Positions 25,651 through 34,851 of a stretch of DNA of 64,000 bases are shown one piece after another. Positions within the stretch are counted from its first letter, which is position 1, and each line of letters opens with the position of its first letter. The translations under genes and the position numbers were made by a program. The DNA comes from Bacteroidota bacterium. Lineage in GTDB: Bacteria > Bacteroidota > Bacteroidia > Chitinophagales > Chitinophagaceae. The notes under the pieces are model-generated. The model did no database searches, was not told the DNA's origin, and saw only the letters and a program-made list of their open reading frames with translations. The stretch spans positions 1-64,000 of the forward strand of contig JAGWUV010000026.1 in assembly GCA_028875875.1 (NCBI GenBank), written 5' to 3'.

Positions 25651-26826
25651 ATGCTTCAGGAAAAAATTAAAGGATTAGCCAGGCAATATGCAGATGAGTT
25701 CATCCATGTTCGTCATCATTTGCATGCTCATCCTGAATTAAGCTATAAAGAATTTGAGACGGCTAAGTTCGTTCAATCTAAACTAAAGGAATTAGGTGTT
25801 CCTTACGAAGTGATGGCCAATACAGGCGTTGTTGGCTTAATTAAAGGAAAAAATCCTGCTAAGCGTATTATTGCTTTGCGTGCAGATATGGATGCTTTGC
25901 CCATCAACGAAGAAAATGAAGTAAGTTATAGATCTCAAAATACGGGTGTGATGCATGCTTGCGGACATGATGTACATACTACTTGCTTGTTGGGGGCTAC
26001 CAAAATTCTGAATGAGTTGAAAGAAGAATGGGAAGGCACTATAAAGCTGATCTTTCAGCCGGGAGAGGAGAAAAATCCCGGTGGTGCCAGTTTGATGATC
26101 AGAGAAGGTGTGTTGCAAAATCCGCAACCACAGGGAATTATCGGTTTGCATGTGCATCCCGGGTTAGATTATGGTAAACTTAGTTTCAGGAAAGGAAGAG
26201 TAATGGCCAGTGCCGATGAAATTTACATCACCATCAGAAGCAAAGGTGGGCATGCTGCGGCACCTCATTTAACTGCCGATACCATATTAATTGCATCACA
26301 CTTGATTGTAGCATTGCAGCAGGTTATTTCAAGAAATAAGAATCCTTTATCTCCTTCTGTTTTGTCTATTTGTTCTTTCCAGGGCGGACATACAACAAAT
26401 GTTATCCCCAGTGAAGTGAAACTCATGGGTACTTTCAGGGCAATGGATGAAGAATGGCGTTTCAGGGCACATGAACTGATCAGGAAACAAGCAGTAGGTT
26501 TGGTAGAAAGCATGGGAGCAGAAATAGATCTGCATATTGATGTGGGTTATCCAACTGTTGATAATGATGATACCTTAACTGCAAAAGCATGGCAACAAGC
26601 TGAAGCTTATATGGGTAAAGAGCATGTGGAGGAAACCGAAGTACGGATGGGGGCAGAAGATTTTGGGTATTATACACAACAAATACCCGGATGTTTTTAC
26701 AGGTTGGGAGTAAGAAATGAAGAGCAGGGAATTATTCACCAGGTACATACACCTAAATTTAATATTGATGAAAGAGCCATTGAAACAGGTATGGGAATGA
26801 TGGCCTGGTTAGGTGCGAGTGTGTAA
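25651..26826 (+). CDS. M20 family amidohydrolase (N-acyl amino acid/hippurate hydrolase-like)
   Basis: A 391-residue M20D-type metallopeptidase. Metal ligands are seen in MHACGHDVHT, the QPGEEKNPGG region with its catalytic Glu pair, GLHVHPG and GAEDFGYY. A lid domain of about 110 residues interrupts the catalytic domain. Relatives remove acyl groups from amino acids (hippurate or N-acetyl amino acid hydrolases). The natural substrate cannot be told from sequence. There is no signal peptide, so it acts in the cytoplasm. It is followed after about 110 bp by the malic enzyme gene and is probably a separate unit. Confidence 0.9.
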   Translation: MLQEKIKGLARQYADEFIHVRHHLHAHPELSYKEFETAKFVQSKLKELGVPYEVMANTGVVGLIKGKNPAKRIIALRADMDALPINEENEVSYRSQNTGVMHACGHDVHTTCLLGATKILNELKEEWEGTIKLIFQPGEEKNPGGASLMIREGVLQNPQPQGIIGLHVHPGLDYGKLSFRKGRVMASADEIYITIRSKGGHAAAPHLTADTILIASHLIVALQQVISRNKNPLSPSVLSICSFQGGHTTNVIPSEVKLMGTFRAMDEEWRFRAHELIRKQAVGLVESMGAEIDLHIDVGYPTVDNDDTLTAKAWQQAEAYMGKEHVEETEVRMGAEDFGYYTQQIPGCFYRLGVRNEEQGIIHQVHTPKFNIDERAIETGMGMMAWLGASV

Positions 26827-26937
26827 TAAAAAAGAGACGAATATTGTTATTAAGCACTAGTGAGTAAAGCTTCTTCAGGAAGTTTTGAAGAAACATAAGA
26901 ACTGTTTTCTTCAACTCGCTAACAAAGAAACAATCAC

Positions 26938-29277
26938 ATGGATACAAAAGAATTAAGAAGAGAACAGGCGCTGGAATATCATGCATCCGGAAGACCTGGT
27001 AAAATTGAAGTCGTTCCTACCAAAGAAGCGAAAACGCAAAGAGATTTATCGTTAGCATACAGTCCCGGTGTGGCCGAGCCTTGTAAAGAAATTGCCAAGA
27101 ATCCGGAGGATGTTTACAAGTATACGGCAAAAGGAAATTTAGTAGCTGTTATCAGTAATGGAACGGCAGTTTTAGGATTAGGTGATATTGGTCCTGAAGC
27201 CGGTAAACCTGTGATGGAAGGGAAAGGTGTATTGTTCAAAATATTTGCAGATATAGATGTGTATGATATTGAAATTAACGAAAAAGATCCTGAAAAGTTT
27301 GTACAGATCGTGAAAGCTTTGGAACCCACATTTGGTGGAATTAATCTGGAAGACATTAAAGCGCCTGAATGTTTTTATATTGAGCAGAAGCTGCGTGAAG
27401 AAATGAAGATTCCGGTGATGCACGATGATCAGCATGGAACGGCCATCATAAGTGCGGCAGCGTTGTTAAATGCATTGGAATTACAGGGTAAGAAAATTGA
27501 AGAAGCAAAGTTTGTGGTAAATGGTGCAGGTGCAGCAGCTATTGCATGTATGAAGTTATACATAGCATTGGGGGCGAAGAAAGAGAACTTCTTTGTATAT
27601 GATAGTAAGGGATTGATACATGCCGGCAGGACCGATTTGGATGTGTTAAAAAAAGAGTGGATAGCTAATGTTCCCGCTAATACGCTTGCAGAAGGAATGG
27701 TTGGCGCAGATGTATTCATTGGGTTGAGTAAAGGTAATGTGGTAAGTAAAGAAATGGTTAAAGCTATGGCCGATAAGCCTATTGTTTTTGCAATGGCTAA
27801 CCCTGATCCTGAGATCACTTATGAGGATGCTGTTGAAGCTCGTAAAGATGTGATCATGGCAACCGGCAGAAGTGATTATCCTAACCAGGTAAATAATGTT
27901 TTGGGCTTTCCTTATATTTTCCGCGGAGCATTGGATGTTCGTGCAACAAAGATCAATGAAGCTATGAAGTTAGCAGCAGTAAGAGCTTTGGCCGAATTAG
28001 CTAAAACGCCTGTTCCTGATATTGTTACCATGGCATACAATCAAAAGCATATGGCTTATGGTAATGAATATATTATTCCCAAGCCGGTTGATCCGAGGTT
28101 ATTATCTACTGTAGCCCCAGCGGTGGCAAAGGCTGCTATCGAAAGTGGGGTTGCCCAAAAAGAGATTACCAATTGGGATGCGTATGTAATGGAGCTGAAT
28201 AAAAGATTGGGTATTGAGAACCAGTTGATGCGTGCCATTAGCAATAAGGCGAGAAAAGATCCTAAACGCTTGGTATTTGCAGAGGCTGATAACCATAAAA
28301 TTTTGAAGGCAGCCAGTATTGCATATGACGAAGGGATTGCATATCCTATTTTGTTAGGTGAAGAAGATAAGATCAGGAAGATAGCACTGGAGAATAATAT
28401 AGATATTACCGACCTTCCTATTATCGATCCTCGTTCTGATGCGCAGGAAGCTAAGAGGGATGAATATGGAGAATTGTTCTTTAAAAAGCGCCAGCGTAAA
28501 GGGTTTAATCATTACGAGAGCATCAAGGCCATGAAGGATCGAAATCATTTCGGTTGCATGATGGTAGAAACCGGGGATGCTGATGCGCTGATCTCCGGGT
28601 TAACACGTAACTATGCAGATGCGATCAGGCCTGCTTTACAAATTATTGGAACGGAAGAGGGTGTTTCAAAAATAGCAGGTATGTATTTGCTGCTCACTAA
28701 AAAGGGACCTTTATTCCTGGCAGATACAACTGTAAACTTTAACCCAACAGCCGAAGAATTGGCGGATATTACCATGCTGGTGGCTAAAGAGGTGCGTAAC
28801 TTTAATTTGGTACCACGCATTGCGATGTTGAGTTATAGTAATTTCGGCAGCAGCGATTCTCCCGAAGCTACGCTTGTTGCAGATGCTGTTAAGATATTAA
28901 AACAGAAAAATCCATCGCTCATTGTTGATGGTGAAATGCAGGCCAGTGTTGCCTTTAACAAAGATGTGCTGAAAGATAATTATCCTTTCAGTGAATTGGT
29001 GGATGAAGATGTGAACGTATTGATGTTCCCCAATTTAACGGCTGGTAACGTTGCGTATAATTTACTGAAAGAATTAGGAGCAGCTGATGCTATCGGACCT
29101 ATTTTGTTGGGTTTGAAAAAGCCGGTACATGTGTTGCAATTAGGTAGCTCTGTTCGCAGTATAGTAAATATGGCATTGGTTGCTGTAATTGATGCACAAT
29201 TAAAAACAAAGGCAGATACACAGGTTGAATTCAAACAGGCAGATTGGTGGCAACGTTTGAGAAACATAAAAAAGTAA
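26938..29277 (+). CDS. maeB: NADP-dependent malic enzyme with phosphotransacetylase-like domain
   Basis: The 779-residue two-domain protein matches MaeB. Residues 1-430 are malic enzyme: [15 protein letters not shown], the metal site EDIKAPECF and HDDQHGTAI, and the nucleotide fold [13 protein letters not shown]. The remainder resembles phosphate acetyltransferase (from about [13 protein letters not shown] to the end), a domain that in MaeB senses acetyl-CoA rather than catalysing. It decarboxylates malate to pyruvate and supplies NADPH, linking the TCA cycle (mdh is elsewhere in the window) to gluconeogenesis. The start ATG at 26938 gives the full N-terminus. Confidence 0.94.
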   Translation: MDTKELRREQALEYHASGRPGKIEVVPTKEAKTQRDLSLAYSPGVAEPCKEIAKNPEDVYKYTAKGNLVAVISNGTAVLGLGDIGPEAGKPVMEGKGVLFKIFADIDVYDIEINEKDPEKFVQIVKALEPTFGGINLEDIKAPECFYIEQKLREEMKIPVMHDDQHGTAIISAAALLNALELQGKKIEEAKFVVNGAGAAAIACMKLYIALGAKKENFFVYDSKGLIHAGRTDLDVLKKEWIANVPANTLAEGMVGADVFIGLSKGNVVSKEMVKAMADKPIVFAMANPDPEITYEDAVEARKDVIMATGRSDYPNQVNNVLGFPYIFRGALDVRATKINEAMKLAAVRALAELAKTPVPDIVTMAYNQKHMAYGNEYIIPKPVDPRLLSTVAPAVAKAAIESGVAQKEITNWDAYVMELNKRLGIENQLMRAISNKARKDPKRLVFAEADNHKILKAASIAYDEGIAYPILLGEEDKIRKIALENNIDITDLPIIDPRSDAQEAKRDEYGELFFKKRQRKGFNHYESIKAMKDRNHFGCMMVETGDADALISGLTRNYADAIRPALQIIGTEEGVSKIAGMYLLLTKKGPLFLADTTVNFNPTAEELADITMLVAKEVRNFNLVPRIAMLSYSNFGSSDSPEATLVADAVKILKQKNPSLIVDGEMQASVAFNKDVLKDNYPFSELVDEDVNVLMFPNLTAGNVAYNLLKELGAADAIGPILLGLKKPVHVLQLGSSVRSIVNMALVAVIDAQLKTKADTQVEFKQADWWQRLRNIKK

Positions 29278-29315
29278 TTTTGATCTTTTAGCGTTTGATT
29301 TAAAACCTTAAGCAA

Positions 29316-30059
29316 ATGACCTTCTTTACGCATTTTGGGGCTTATTTAATTATGCTGAAAGGCATGTTTACAAAGCCTGAGAATTTTAAAATGTACTGGA
29401 AAGAACTGATGCACCAATGTGTAGAGATTGGTATTGGATCTTTGCCTATTGTTATTATCATTTCCTTGTTTTTGGGTGCTGTTACTACCGTGCAAACTGC
29501 TTACCAACTGGTGAGCCCTTTAGTGCCACAATCAACCATTGCACAGATTGTAAGAGATAGTATGATACTTGAATTATCTCCAACGGTGGTAAGTATTGTG
29601 CTGGCAGGTGTTGTAGGTAGTAAGATAGCGAGTGAACTGGGTAATATGCGAATCAGTGAACAAATTGATGCCTTGGAAATTATGGGTATCAATACCCGCA
29701 GTTATCTTATCATGCCTAAGATCGCAGGCTCACTTATCGTAATACCGGCATTGATCGTTATCTCTGCAGTACTTGGTATTTGGGGAGGAAGAGAAGCAGG
29801 ATCATTAACGGGCATCATAGCATTGGATATTTTTGATATTGGATTACGTAAAAATCTTAATACCTATAACATGGTATTTGCTTTGTATAAAGCGTATACT
29901 TTTTCCTTTATAATTAGTAGCGTTCCTGCTTATTATGGATACCACGTAAAAGGTGGGGCGTTAGAAATCGGAAGGGCCAGTACTAAAGCCGTGGTGGTTA
30001 GTTGTATTTTGGTTTTATTTGCCGATTACGCACTGGCTGCATTCTTCCTGCCGCAATAA
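29316..30059 (+). CDS. mlaE: Lipid-transport ABC permease (MlaE-like)
   Basis: A 247-residue MlaE/YrbE-type permease with about five membrane segments. The family signature region SPTVVSIVLAGVVGSKIASELGNMR continues into the conserved EQIDALEIMGIN cytoplasmic helix. It forms the inner-membrane channel of the Mla lipid transporter. It starts 38 bases after maeB and ends before a hairpin, so it may be read through from maeB. The likely ATPase partner is the distant mlaF at 15919-16701. No MCE-domain gene follows, unlike the usual operon. Confidence 0.9.
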   Translation: MTFFTHFGAYLIMLKGMFTKPENFKMYWKELMHQCVEIGIGSLPIVIIISLFLGAVTTVQTAYQLVSPLVPQSTIAQIVRDSMILELSPTVVSIVLAGVVGSKIASELGNMRISEQIDALEIMGINTRSYLIMPKIAGSLIVIPALIVISAVLGIWGGREAGSLTGIIALDIFDIGLRKNLNTYNMVFALYKAYTFSFIISSVPAYYGYHVKGGALEIGRASTKAVVVSCILVLFADYALAAFFLPQ

Positions 30060-30081
30060 AGTTGCGCATTTATTTATAGAT

Positions 30082-30138
30082 ACCGGTTCGCAAATTTGTT
30101 TCATACCCATGTTTACAAAATACTGCGAACCGGTTTTT
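30082..30138 (+). terminator. Long-loop terminator after mlaE
   Basis: ACCGGTTCGC (30082-30091) pairs exactly with GCGAACCGGT (30125-30134), followed by a T run. The 33-base loop is unusually long. Confidence 0.6.
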
Positions 30139-30222
30139 ATTTTCTAAGATTTAGTCCGTTGAAGTAGTCGTATTATTTTTATTCATGAGAAATCATTAGA
30201 TTGCTATAGATAAAACTTGCCA

Positions 30223-30711
30223 ATGAATCCGGCGTTTGGATCATTCAGAAAAAAGATTATTCGTCCTTTATGGTATCGGTTGTTTTTATTGCAGCGATTA
30301 CCTATGGCCTTTATTGCCGGGTTGAAAATTGTTTTGTTAAATGAAAGCCAATCCGTTGTTTCCGTTCGGTTTAAATGGTTGAATCAAAATCCTTTTCGCT
30401 CTATTTATTTTGCTGTTTTAAGTATGGCTGCTGAAATGAGTACCGGGTTGTTGGTTTTTGGACAAGTATATAAAAGAAATCCTGCGGTAAGTATGCTGGT
30501 AGTTGAGGTTAAAGCTTCTTTCTTTAAAAAAGCAGTAGGTGGAATTATTTTTACATGTGCAGATGGTAATACAGTTGATAAAGCTATTGAACAATGCATA
30601 ACAACCGGAGAGGCAGTACAGATAGAATGTTGTAGTGTAGGAAAGAATAATCAGGGCGAAGAAGTGGCAAGTTTTATGTTTGTTTGGAGTTGTAAGGTGA
30701 AAAAGGTATAA
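30223..30711 (+). CDS. DUF4442-like hotdog-fold protein
   Basis: A 162-residue cytoplasmic protein. The pattern of PMAFIAGLKI...VRFKWLNQNPFRSIYFAVLSMAAEMSTGLL, given here by its landmarks NPFRSIYF and AAEMSTG, is that of DUF4442 hotdog proteins related to acyl-CoA thioesterases. No catalytic Asp/Glu typical of active thioesterases is certain beyond the AAEMSTG helix, so a lipid- or acyl-CoA-related function is likely but unproven. I start at the ATG at 30223, not the in-frame TTG six bases earlier. It is followed by a small possible upstream ORF and the beta-CASP nuclease gene. Confidence 0.7.
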   Translation: MNPAFGSFRKKIIRPLWYRLFLLQRLPMAFIAGLKIVLLNESQSVVSVRFKWLNQNPFRSIYFAVLSMAAEMSTGLLVFGQVYKRNPAVSMLVVEVKASFFKKAVGGIIFTCADGNTVDKAIEQCITTGEAVQIECCSVGKNNQGEEVASFMFVWSCKVKKV

Positions 30712-30715
30712 GCTG

Positions 30716-30775
30716 ATGAAGCGATTGTTGCTGTACAAGAGTGCGACGCAACGGAAGATGCATAGAATTACATAA
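30716..30775 (+). CDS. Possible 19-codon upstream ORF
   Basis: ATG at 30716 opens a 19-residue frame (MKRLLLYKSATQRKMHRIT) ending 18 bases before the nuclease start. It contains the whole leader repeat. The same frame of the other two repeat copies would encode LKCATQ(R/Q), so the resemblance may be a by-product of nucleotide conservation. A basic leader peptide is possible but translation is unproven. Confidence 0.25.
   Translation: MKRLLLYKSATQRKMHRIT
30737..30752 (+). repeat. Leader repeat AAGAGTGCGACGCAAC, copy 2
   Basis: It differs at one base from the copies at 20920-20935 and 42039-42054 and lies 41 nt before the beta-CASP nuclease start. The following GGAAGATG also resembles the AGGCGATG after copy 1. 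Confidence 0.6.
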
Positions 30776-30793
30776 GCTGATAAAAAAAGAGTT

Positions 30794-32197
30794 ATGAAAA
30801 TAACATTTCATGGAGCTGCAAGAACGGTTACAGGGTCGAAGCATTTGCTAACATTAGATAGTGGTACAACTATTTTACTGGATTGCGGTATGTTTCAGGG
30901 TTTGGGAAAAGAAACTGAGGTGCTGAACAAAGATTTTGGTTTTGATGCTTCAGTAATTGATCATGTGGTGTTATCGCATGCACATATCGATCATTCAGGA
31001 TTGCTGCCTAAATTGGTAAAGGAAGGATATGGAAATGCTATTTATTGCACGCCTGCAACAAAAGCGCTTACTGCTATTTTGTTGGAAGATTCTGCGGTAA
31101 TACAAAGGGATGATACAAAGTTCATTAATAAAAAAAGAGCAAAGCAGGGCTTACCTTTATATGAACCGCTGTATACGCTTGATGATGCCCTCTCTGTGAT
31201 TCCATTGCTTGAAACTGTTGATTATGATGAATGGCAACGGATTTGCGATGAGGTGGATGTAATGTTTACTGATGCAGGGCATATTATTGGCAGTGCAGCT
31301 GTGCATTTGCGTATACGTGAAAAAAATAAAATCACTCATTTAACTTTTAGTGGTGATGTTGGGAGATACCGGGATGTAATTCTGCGTTCACCTGAAGTAT
31401 TTCCGCAGGCCGATTATATTATTATTGAAAGTACTTATGGCGACAAGTTGCATGAGAACATTGCCAACAGCACTGATACACTCTATAGCTGGATTCGTAA
31501 AACATGTGTGGAACGGAAGGGTAAACTGTTGATTCCTGCTTTTAGTGTAGGCAGAACACAGGAATTGCTCTACTTTTTAAACCAGTTGTATAACGAAAGA
31601 GAATTGCCTCATGTTCCTGTTTTTGTAGACAGTCCTTTAAGTTTAGAAGCAACCAGTGTTGTGAAAAGTTATCCGGAATATTTTAATTCGAGAGTAAAAA
31701 AATTATTGTTGACGGATAATGATCCTTTTGATTTTCCGGGATTAAAGTTTATTAAATCTGTTGATGAAAGTAAAGCGCTTAACGATTTTAAGCAACCTTG
31801 TATAATTATTTCAGCCAGTGGGATGGCTGATGCCGGACGCATCAAACATCATATTGCGAACAACATTCATGATGAACGAAATACTATTTTACTGGTAGGA
31901 TATTGTGAACCGCATACATTAGGTGGAAAACTGATGACAGGAGCAAAAGAGGTACGCATTTATGGAGAATATTTTGAAGTAAAAGCCGAAGTAGGATCAA
32001 TGAGAAGTATGAGTGCTCACGGTGATTATGAAGATTTGAGCCAGTTTTTAGGATGCCAGTCGCCGGAACTGGTGAAGAAATTATTTGTAGTGCATGGAGA
32101 GGAGGAGGTACAGCTGGAGTTTCAGCGGCGATTGTTGAAAAAAGGTTTTAGAGATGTTGAAGTTCCACACATGCATGAATCGTTTAATTTAGACTAA
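30794..32197 (+). CDS. Beta-CASP metallo-beta-lactamase ribonuclease-like protein
   Basis: A 467-residue protein with a metallo-beta-lactamase fold and beta-CASP insertion, as in CPSF73/YSH1-like nucleases. The HxHxDH motif is in LSHAHIDHSG. A further metal-binding His is in TDAGHIIGS, and an Asp is in TFSGDVGRY. Beta-CASP motifs are seen in IPAFSVGRTQEL, IIISASGMADAGR and MSAHGDYEDL. It should process or degrade RNA in the cytoplasm. The N-terminal KITFHGAARTVTGSKHLL is typical of bacterial members. It overlaps an operon with the MgtC-like gene, whose start lies two bases after its stop. Confidence 0.92.
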   Translation: MKITFHGAARTVTGSKHLLTLDSGTTILLDCGMFQGLGKETEVLNKDFGFDASVIDHVVLSHAHIDHSGLLPKLVKEGYGNAIYCTPATKALTAILLEDSAVIQRDDTKFINKKRAKQGLPLYEPLYTLDDALSVIPLLETVDYDEWQRICDEVDVMFTDAGHIIGSAAVHLRIREKNKITHLTFSGDVGRYRDVILRSPEVFPQADYIIIESTYGDKLHENIANSTDTLYSWIRKTCVERKGKLLIPAFSVGRTQELLYFLNQLYNERELPHVPVFVDSPLSLEATSVVKSYPEYFNSRVKKLLLTDNDPFDFPGLKFIKSVDESKALNDFKQPCIIISASGMADAGRIKHHIANNIHDERNTILLVGYCEPHTLGGKLMTGAKEVRIYGEYFEVKAEVGSMRSMSAHGDYEDLSQFLGCQSPELVKKLFVVHGEEEVQLEFQRRLLKKGFRDVEVPHMHESFNLD

Positions 32198-32199
32198 GT

Positions 32200-32829
32200 A
32201 TGAACTTAGAAACAGAACACATACTGAAAGTATTGTTTGCTTTTTTAGCCGGGGCACTGTTGGGTATAGAAAGAGAATACCGAAGCAAGCCCGCAGGCTT
32301 CAGAACTATGATACTCATTGCAGTGGGTTCTTGCCTTTTCAGTATGTTGTCAATAACATTTGAGGCAAATGCAGACAGGATCGCATCGAATATTGTAACA
32401 GGCATTGGTTTTATTGGTGCCGGAGTAATTTTTAAAGAAGGATTGAATGTTCGAGGTATTACTTCTGCCGCTACTATTTGGATGGCAGCAGCCATTGGCA
32501 TGTGTATAGGCTTTGGGCACTATATTCTTGCAGCGATAGTGGTTGTACTGGTGCTGGCTACATTGATAGTACTTACAAGACTGGAAGAAGTACTTGATAA
32601 CTTACATCAGTTAAAACAATACATTATCAGGTTTAAAAGTAAAAGCTATTCTGTGGATGAACTGGAATCGGAAATGAAGAAAATGAATATTTATTTTGTA
32701 CGTTATAAGCTAAATAAGCAGGATGATGAGATTGTGGCTTATTATAAGATTGAGAGCGGTCAAACGGGGCATGATACTTTGAATCGTTTTTTAATTTCAA
32801 ATGAGCATATTGCTGCTTTTGAAGTTTAA
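32200..32829 (+). CDS. MgtC/SapB family membrane protein
   Basis: A 209-residue inner membrane protein. The N-terminal four or five helices contain the MgtC/SapB signature: GALLGIEREYRSKPAGFRT, ASNIVTGIGFIGAGVIFKEG and GITSAATIWMAAAIG. A soluble C-terminal domain of about 70 residues follows. MgtC proteins aid growth at low magnesium and modulate F-type ATPase in some pathogens. In Bacteroidota the role is open. It is tightly coupled to the nuclease gene upstream with a two-base gap. Confidence 0.88.
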   Translation: MNLETEHILKVLFAFLAGALLGIEREYRSKPAGFRTMILIAVGSCLFSMLSITFEANADRIASNIVTGIGFIGAGVIFKEGLNVRGITSAATIWMAAAIGMCIGFGHYILAAIVVVLVLATLIVLTRLEEVLDNLHQLKQYIIRFKSKSYSVDELESEMKKMNIYFVRYKLNKQDDEIVAYYKIESGQTGHDTLNRFLISNEHIAAFEV

Positions 32830-32916
32830 TTGTTGCTGAAAGCCTTTTTATCCAGACTTGAACAGAGCTTTCTCAATTGTCTACTAAATCTCTATGATAA
32901 ATTAAAACTTTGCAGT

Positions 32917-32924
32917 TACATTTG
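32917..32924 (+). promoter_or_regulatory. -7 promoter element of the LacI-type gene
   Basis: TACATTTG matches TAnnTTTG, 59 bp before the start codon. No matching -33 box is clear. Confidence 0.4.
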
Positions 32925-32982
32925 TTCTGAATGAATGGCATGGTCAGGCATTCATTGAAGGGTGATCAAATAAAAGAAAACC

Positions 32983-33990
32983 ATGAGAAAAATTACCATC
33001 AATGATATTGCAAAAGAACTGGGGGTGTCAGCCTCTACAGTATCCAGGGCTTTGAGGGATAGTTACGAGATCAGTACAGCTACCAAGAAAAAGATCATGG
33101 CATATGCTAAGCAGGCAAACTATCATCCCAATCCACATGCCATCAGTTTACGAGAAAGAAAAAGCAAAACCATTGCCGTTGTCATTCCTGATATTTCCAA
33201 TTACTTTTTCACACAGGCTTTGTATGGAATAGAGCAGGTGGCTTTGTCTAATCAATATCATGTACTGGTGTATCAAACGCATGATCAGTTGCAAACTGAG
33301 ATAGAGTTCTTTAATCATTTTCAAAATGGAAGGGTAGATGGAGTATTGGTATCACCAGCCAATAATCCGGATCGTTCCTTCGAGCATATTGAAAGGATGA
33401 GTGAAATGATACCGGTGGTATGCTTTGATCGTGTTGAACCCAGCTTGCAAATGCCGTATGTTACCTGCAATGATTACGATAGTTCGTTCAAGGCTACAGA
33501 GCAATTGATCAAAAAGGGATGTAAGCGGATATTTTTCATTGGTATATCTGATATAATTCCGGTTATCAAACTTCGCCTTAATGGGTATAAAGATGCTTTA
33601 AAAAAGCATGGTATGCCCATATTGCAAGAAGATATTGTAATGTGTGATGCTGCTCAGCTGTTGGCTGAAAGAGTAAGATGGTTGCTGGCTAAACCTACCC
33701 GGCCAGATGGGTTGGTATCGGCCGTAGAACGTTACACTTTTACCGTATATGACGTATGTAACGAGCTTCAGCTTAAAATACCAACACATCTCAGAATCAT
33801 CAGCTTTTCTAACACTCCGTATGCACATTTGCTAAACCCTTCTTTATCTACGGTAGTGTTGCCGGCAGGTGAAGTAGGTAAATCTGCTTCAGAAATTTTA
33901 TTCAGAAAAATCAATAAAAAAGATACCAAGTTCGAAAGTTCTAACATTACACTGAACTGTGTACTCACTTTCAGAGGATCTTCGGCCTAG
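32983..33990 (+). CDS. LacI/GalR family transcriptional regulator
   Basis: A 335-residue regulator. The N-terminal helix-turn-helix with hinge reads ITINDIAKELGVSASTVSRAL, shown here by its landmarks INDIAKELGV and STVSRAL. The periplasmic-binding-protein-like effector domain follows from about residue 60 (SKTIAVVIPDISNYFF). It represses or activates sugar or metabolite genes after binding a small ligand. The target is unknown, since no sugar catabolic operon adjoins it; the adjacent genes are MgtC-like upstream and DsrE-like downstream on the other strand. It probably has its own promoter. Confidence 0.93.
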   Translation: MRKITINDIAKELGVSASTVSRALRDSYEISTATKKKIMAYAKQANYHPNPHAISLRERKSKTIAVVIPDISNYFFTQALYGIEQVALSNQYHVLVYQTHDQLQTEIEFFNHFQNGRVDGVLVSPANNPDRSFEHIERMSEMIPVVCFDRVEPSLQMPYVTCNDYDSSFKATEQLIKKGCKRIFFIGISDIIPVIKLRLNGYKDALKKHGMPILQEDIVMCDAAQLLAERVRWLLAKPTRPDGLVSAVERYTFTVYDVCNELQLKIPTHLRIISFSNTPYAHLLNPSLSTVVLPAGEVGKSASEILFRKINKKDTKFESSNITLNCVLTFRGSSA

Positions 33991-34019
33991 TGTGTTTTTT
34001 ACATGAATCAGCTGCTTCT

Positions 34020-34502
34020 TTAAATGAACAGCATGTGCACTCCTTCACCCTGGGATTTATGATAGAAATCTCCAACAGTAATCACATCTGATACATCTTC
34101 AATCAAATCATCCTTTTCATAGTGGAACATATCCATTGCCAATTTGCATGCCCATATCTTAACGCCCGACGCCACTAATATTTCGAGGAATTCGCCAACA
34201 CCGGGCATATCCACTTTGTCCATTTCCTTTTTCATCATGTAGGTGGCTAATGATTCCATGCCTGGTAAACCGCCGATCATAGTTGGAATATGCATAGCAG
34301 GATTACCAACCGTGGCAACATGCAGGTGTTCCATTTTCTTTTTATGAATCGCTTCCAGACCGAAAAAAGTGCAAAACATTTCTGCTTCTATTCCTTCCAT
34401 TCTAGCGCCGTTGGCCAGTACAAAGGCTGCATAAACATTTTCCAATGTGGCTTTCGATAAGATGATCATCATCTTTTTGATCTTACCATTATTCTCGCTC
34501 AT
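34020..34502 (-). CDS. DsrE/DsrF-like sulfur-carrier protein
   Basis: A 160-residue cytoplasmic protein of the DsrE/DsrF/DsrH-like superfamily. Landmarks are KKMMIILSKATLENVYAAF, GIEAEMFCTFFG with C44, and ASGVKIWACKLAMDMF with C119, the position of the persulfide-carrying Cys in DsrE2-type proteins. It probably receives or hands on sulfane sulfur. It is the last gene of an operon after the SQR-like flavoprotein and the DsrC/TusE-like protein, with 17 bases between it and the latter. This context supports a role in sulfide or persulfide handling. The exact donor and acceptor are inferred. Confidence 0.85.
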   Translation of the reverse strand: MSENNGKIKKMMIILSKATLENVYAAFVLANGARMEGIEAEMFCTFFGLEAIHKKKMEHLHVATVGNPAMHIPTMIGGLPGMESLATYMMKKEMDKVDMPGVGEFLEILVASGVKIWACKLAMDMFHYEKDDLIEDVSDVITVGDFYHKSQGEGVHMLFI

Positions 34503-34519
34503 AACTTATTTTTTTTGAG

Positions 34520-34828
34520 TTAGATACAACTTGCGGGTTTAGGAATGCCTGCAATTTTAGTAGCAGTTTTTAAAGGAGCGTTGGGAAATAAAGCGTAAAA
34601 TTCTTTAATGTCTACAACACCGCTTTTGCCTACTTTTCTAATACTCAGCGGACTATCTTTTTTGTGTTCATCCTGCAGGTAAGCAATAACATCCCAGTGG
34701 CGTGGAGTTAAGGTAAGCTCAGCTTCTTTTGCCAGTTCTTCTGCAACGGAGCGGTCCCATTGAGAAAAGTTAGTTAAATAACCTTCTTCATTAACTGTAA
34801 TCGTTTTTCCTGCGATTGTCTTTTCCAT
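34520..34828 (-). CDS. DsrC/TusE family sulfur-relay protein with single terminal Cys
   Basis: A 102-residue protein with the DsrC/TusE fold: GYLTNFSQWDRSVAEELA, LTPRHWDVIAYLQD, RKVGKS and the flexible C-terminal arm ending GIPKPASCI. The penultimate C101 is the universal sulfur-carrying Cys. The second Cys that dissimilatory DsrC has about 10 residues upstream is a Thr here (KTATKIAG), so it resembles TusE-type carriers, not sulfite-reductase partners. It sits between the SQR-like and DsrE-like genes, and could pass sulfur between them. No tusBCD or dsrAB genes are in the window. Confidence 0.88.
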   Translation of the reverse strand: MEKTIAGKTITVNEEGYLTNFSQWDRSVAEELAKEAELTLTPRHWDVIAYLQDEHKKDSPLSIRKVGKSGVVDIKEFYALFPNAPLKTATKIAGIPKPASCI

Positions 34829-34851
34829 AAAATTTGCTTTTGAGTTTTCTA

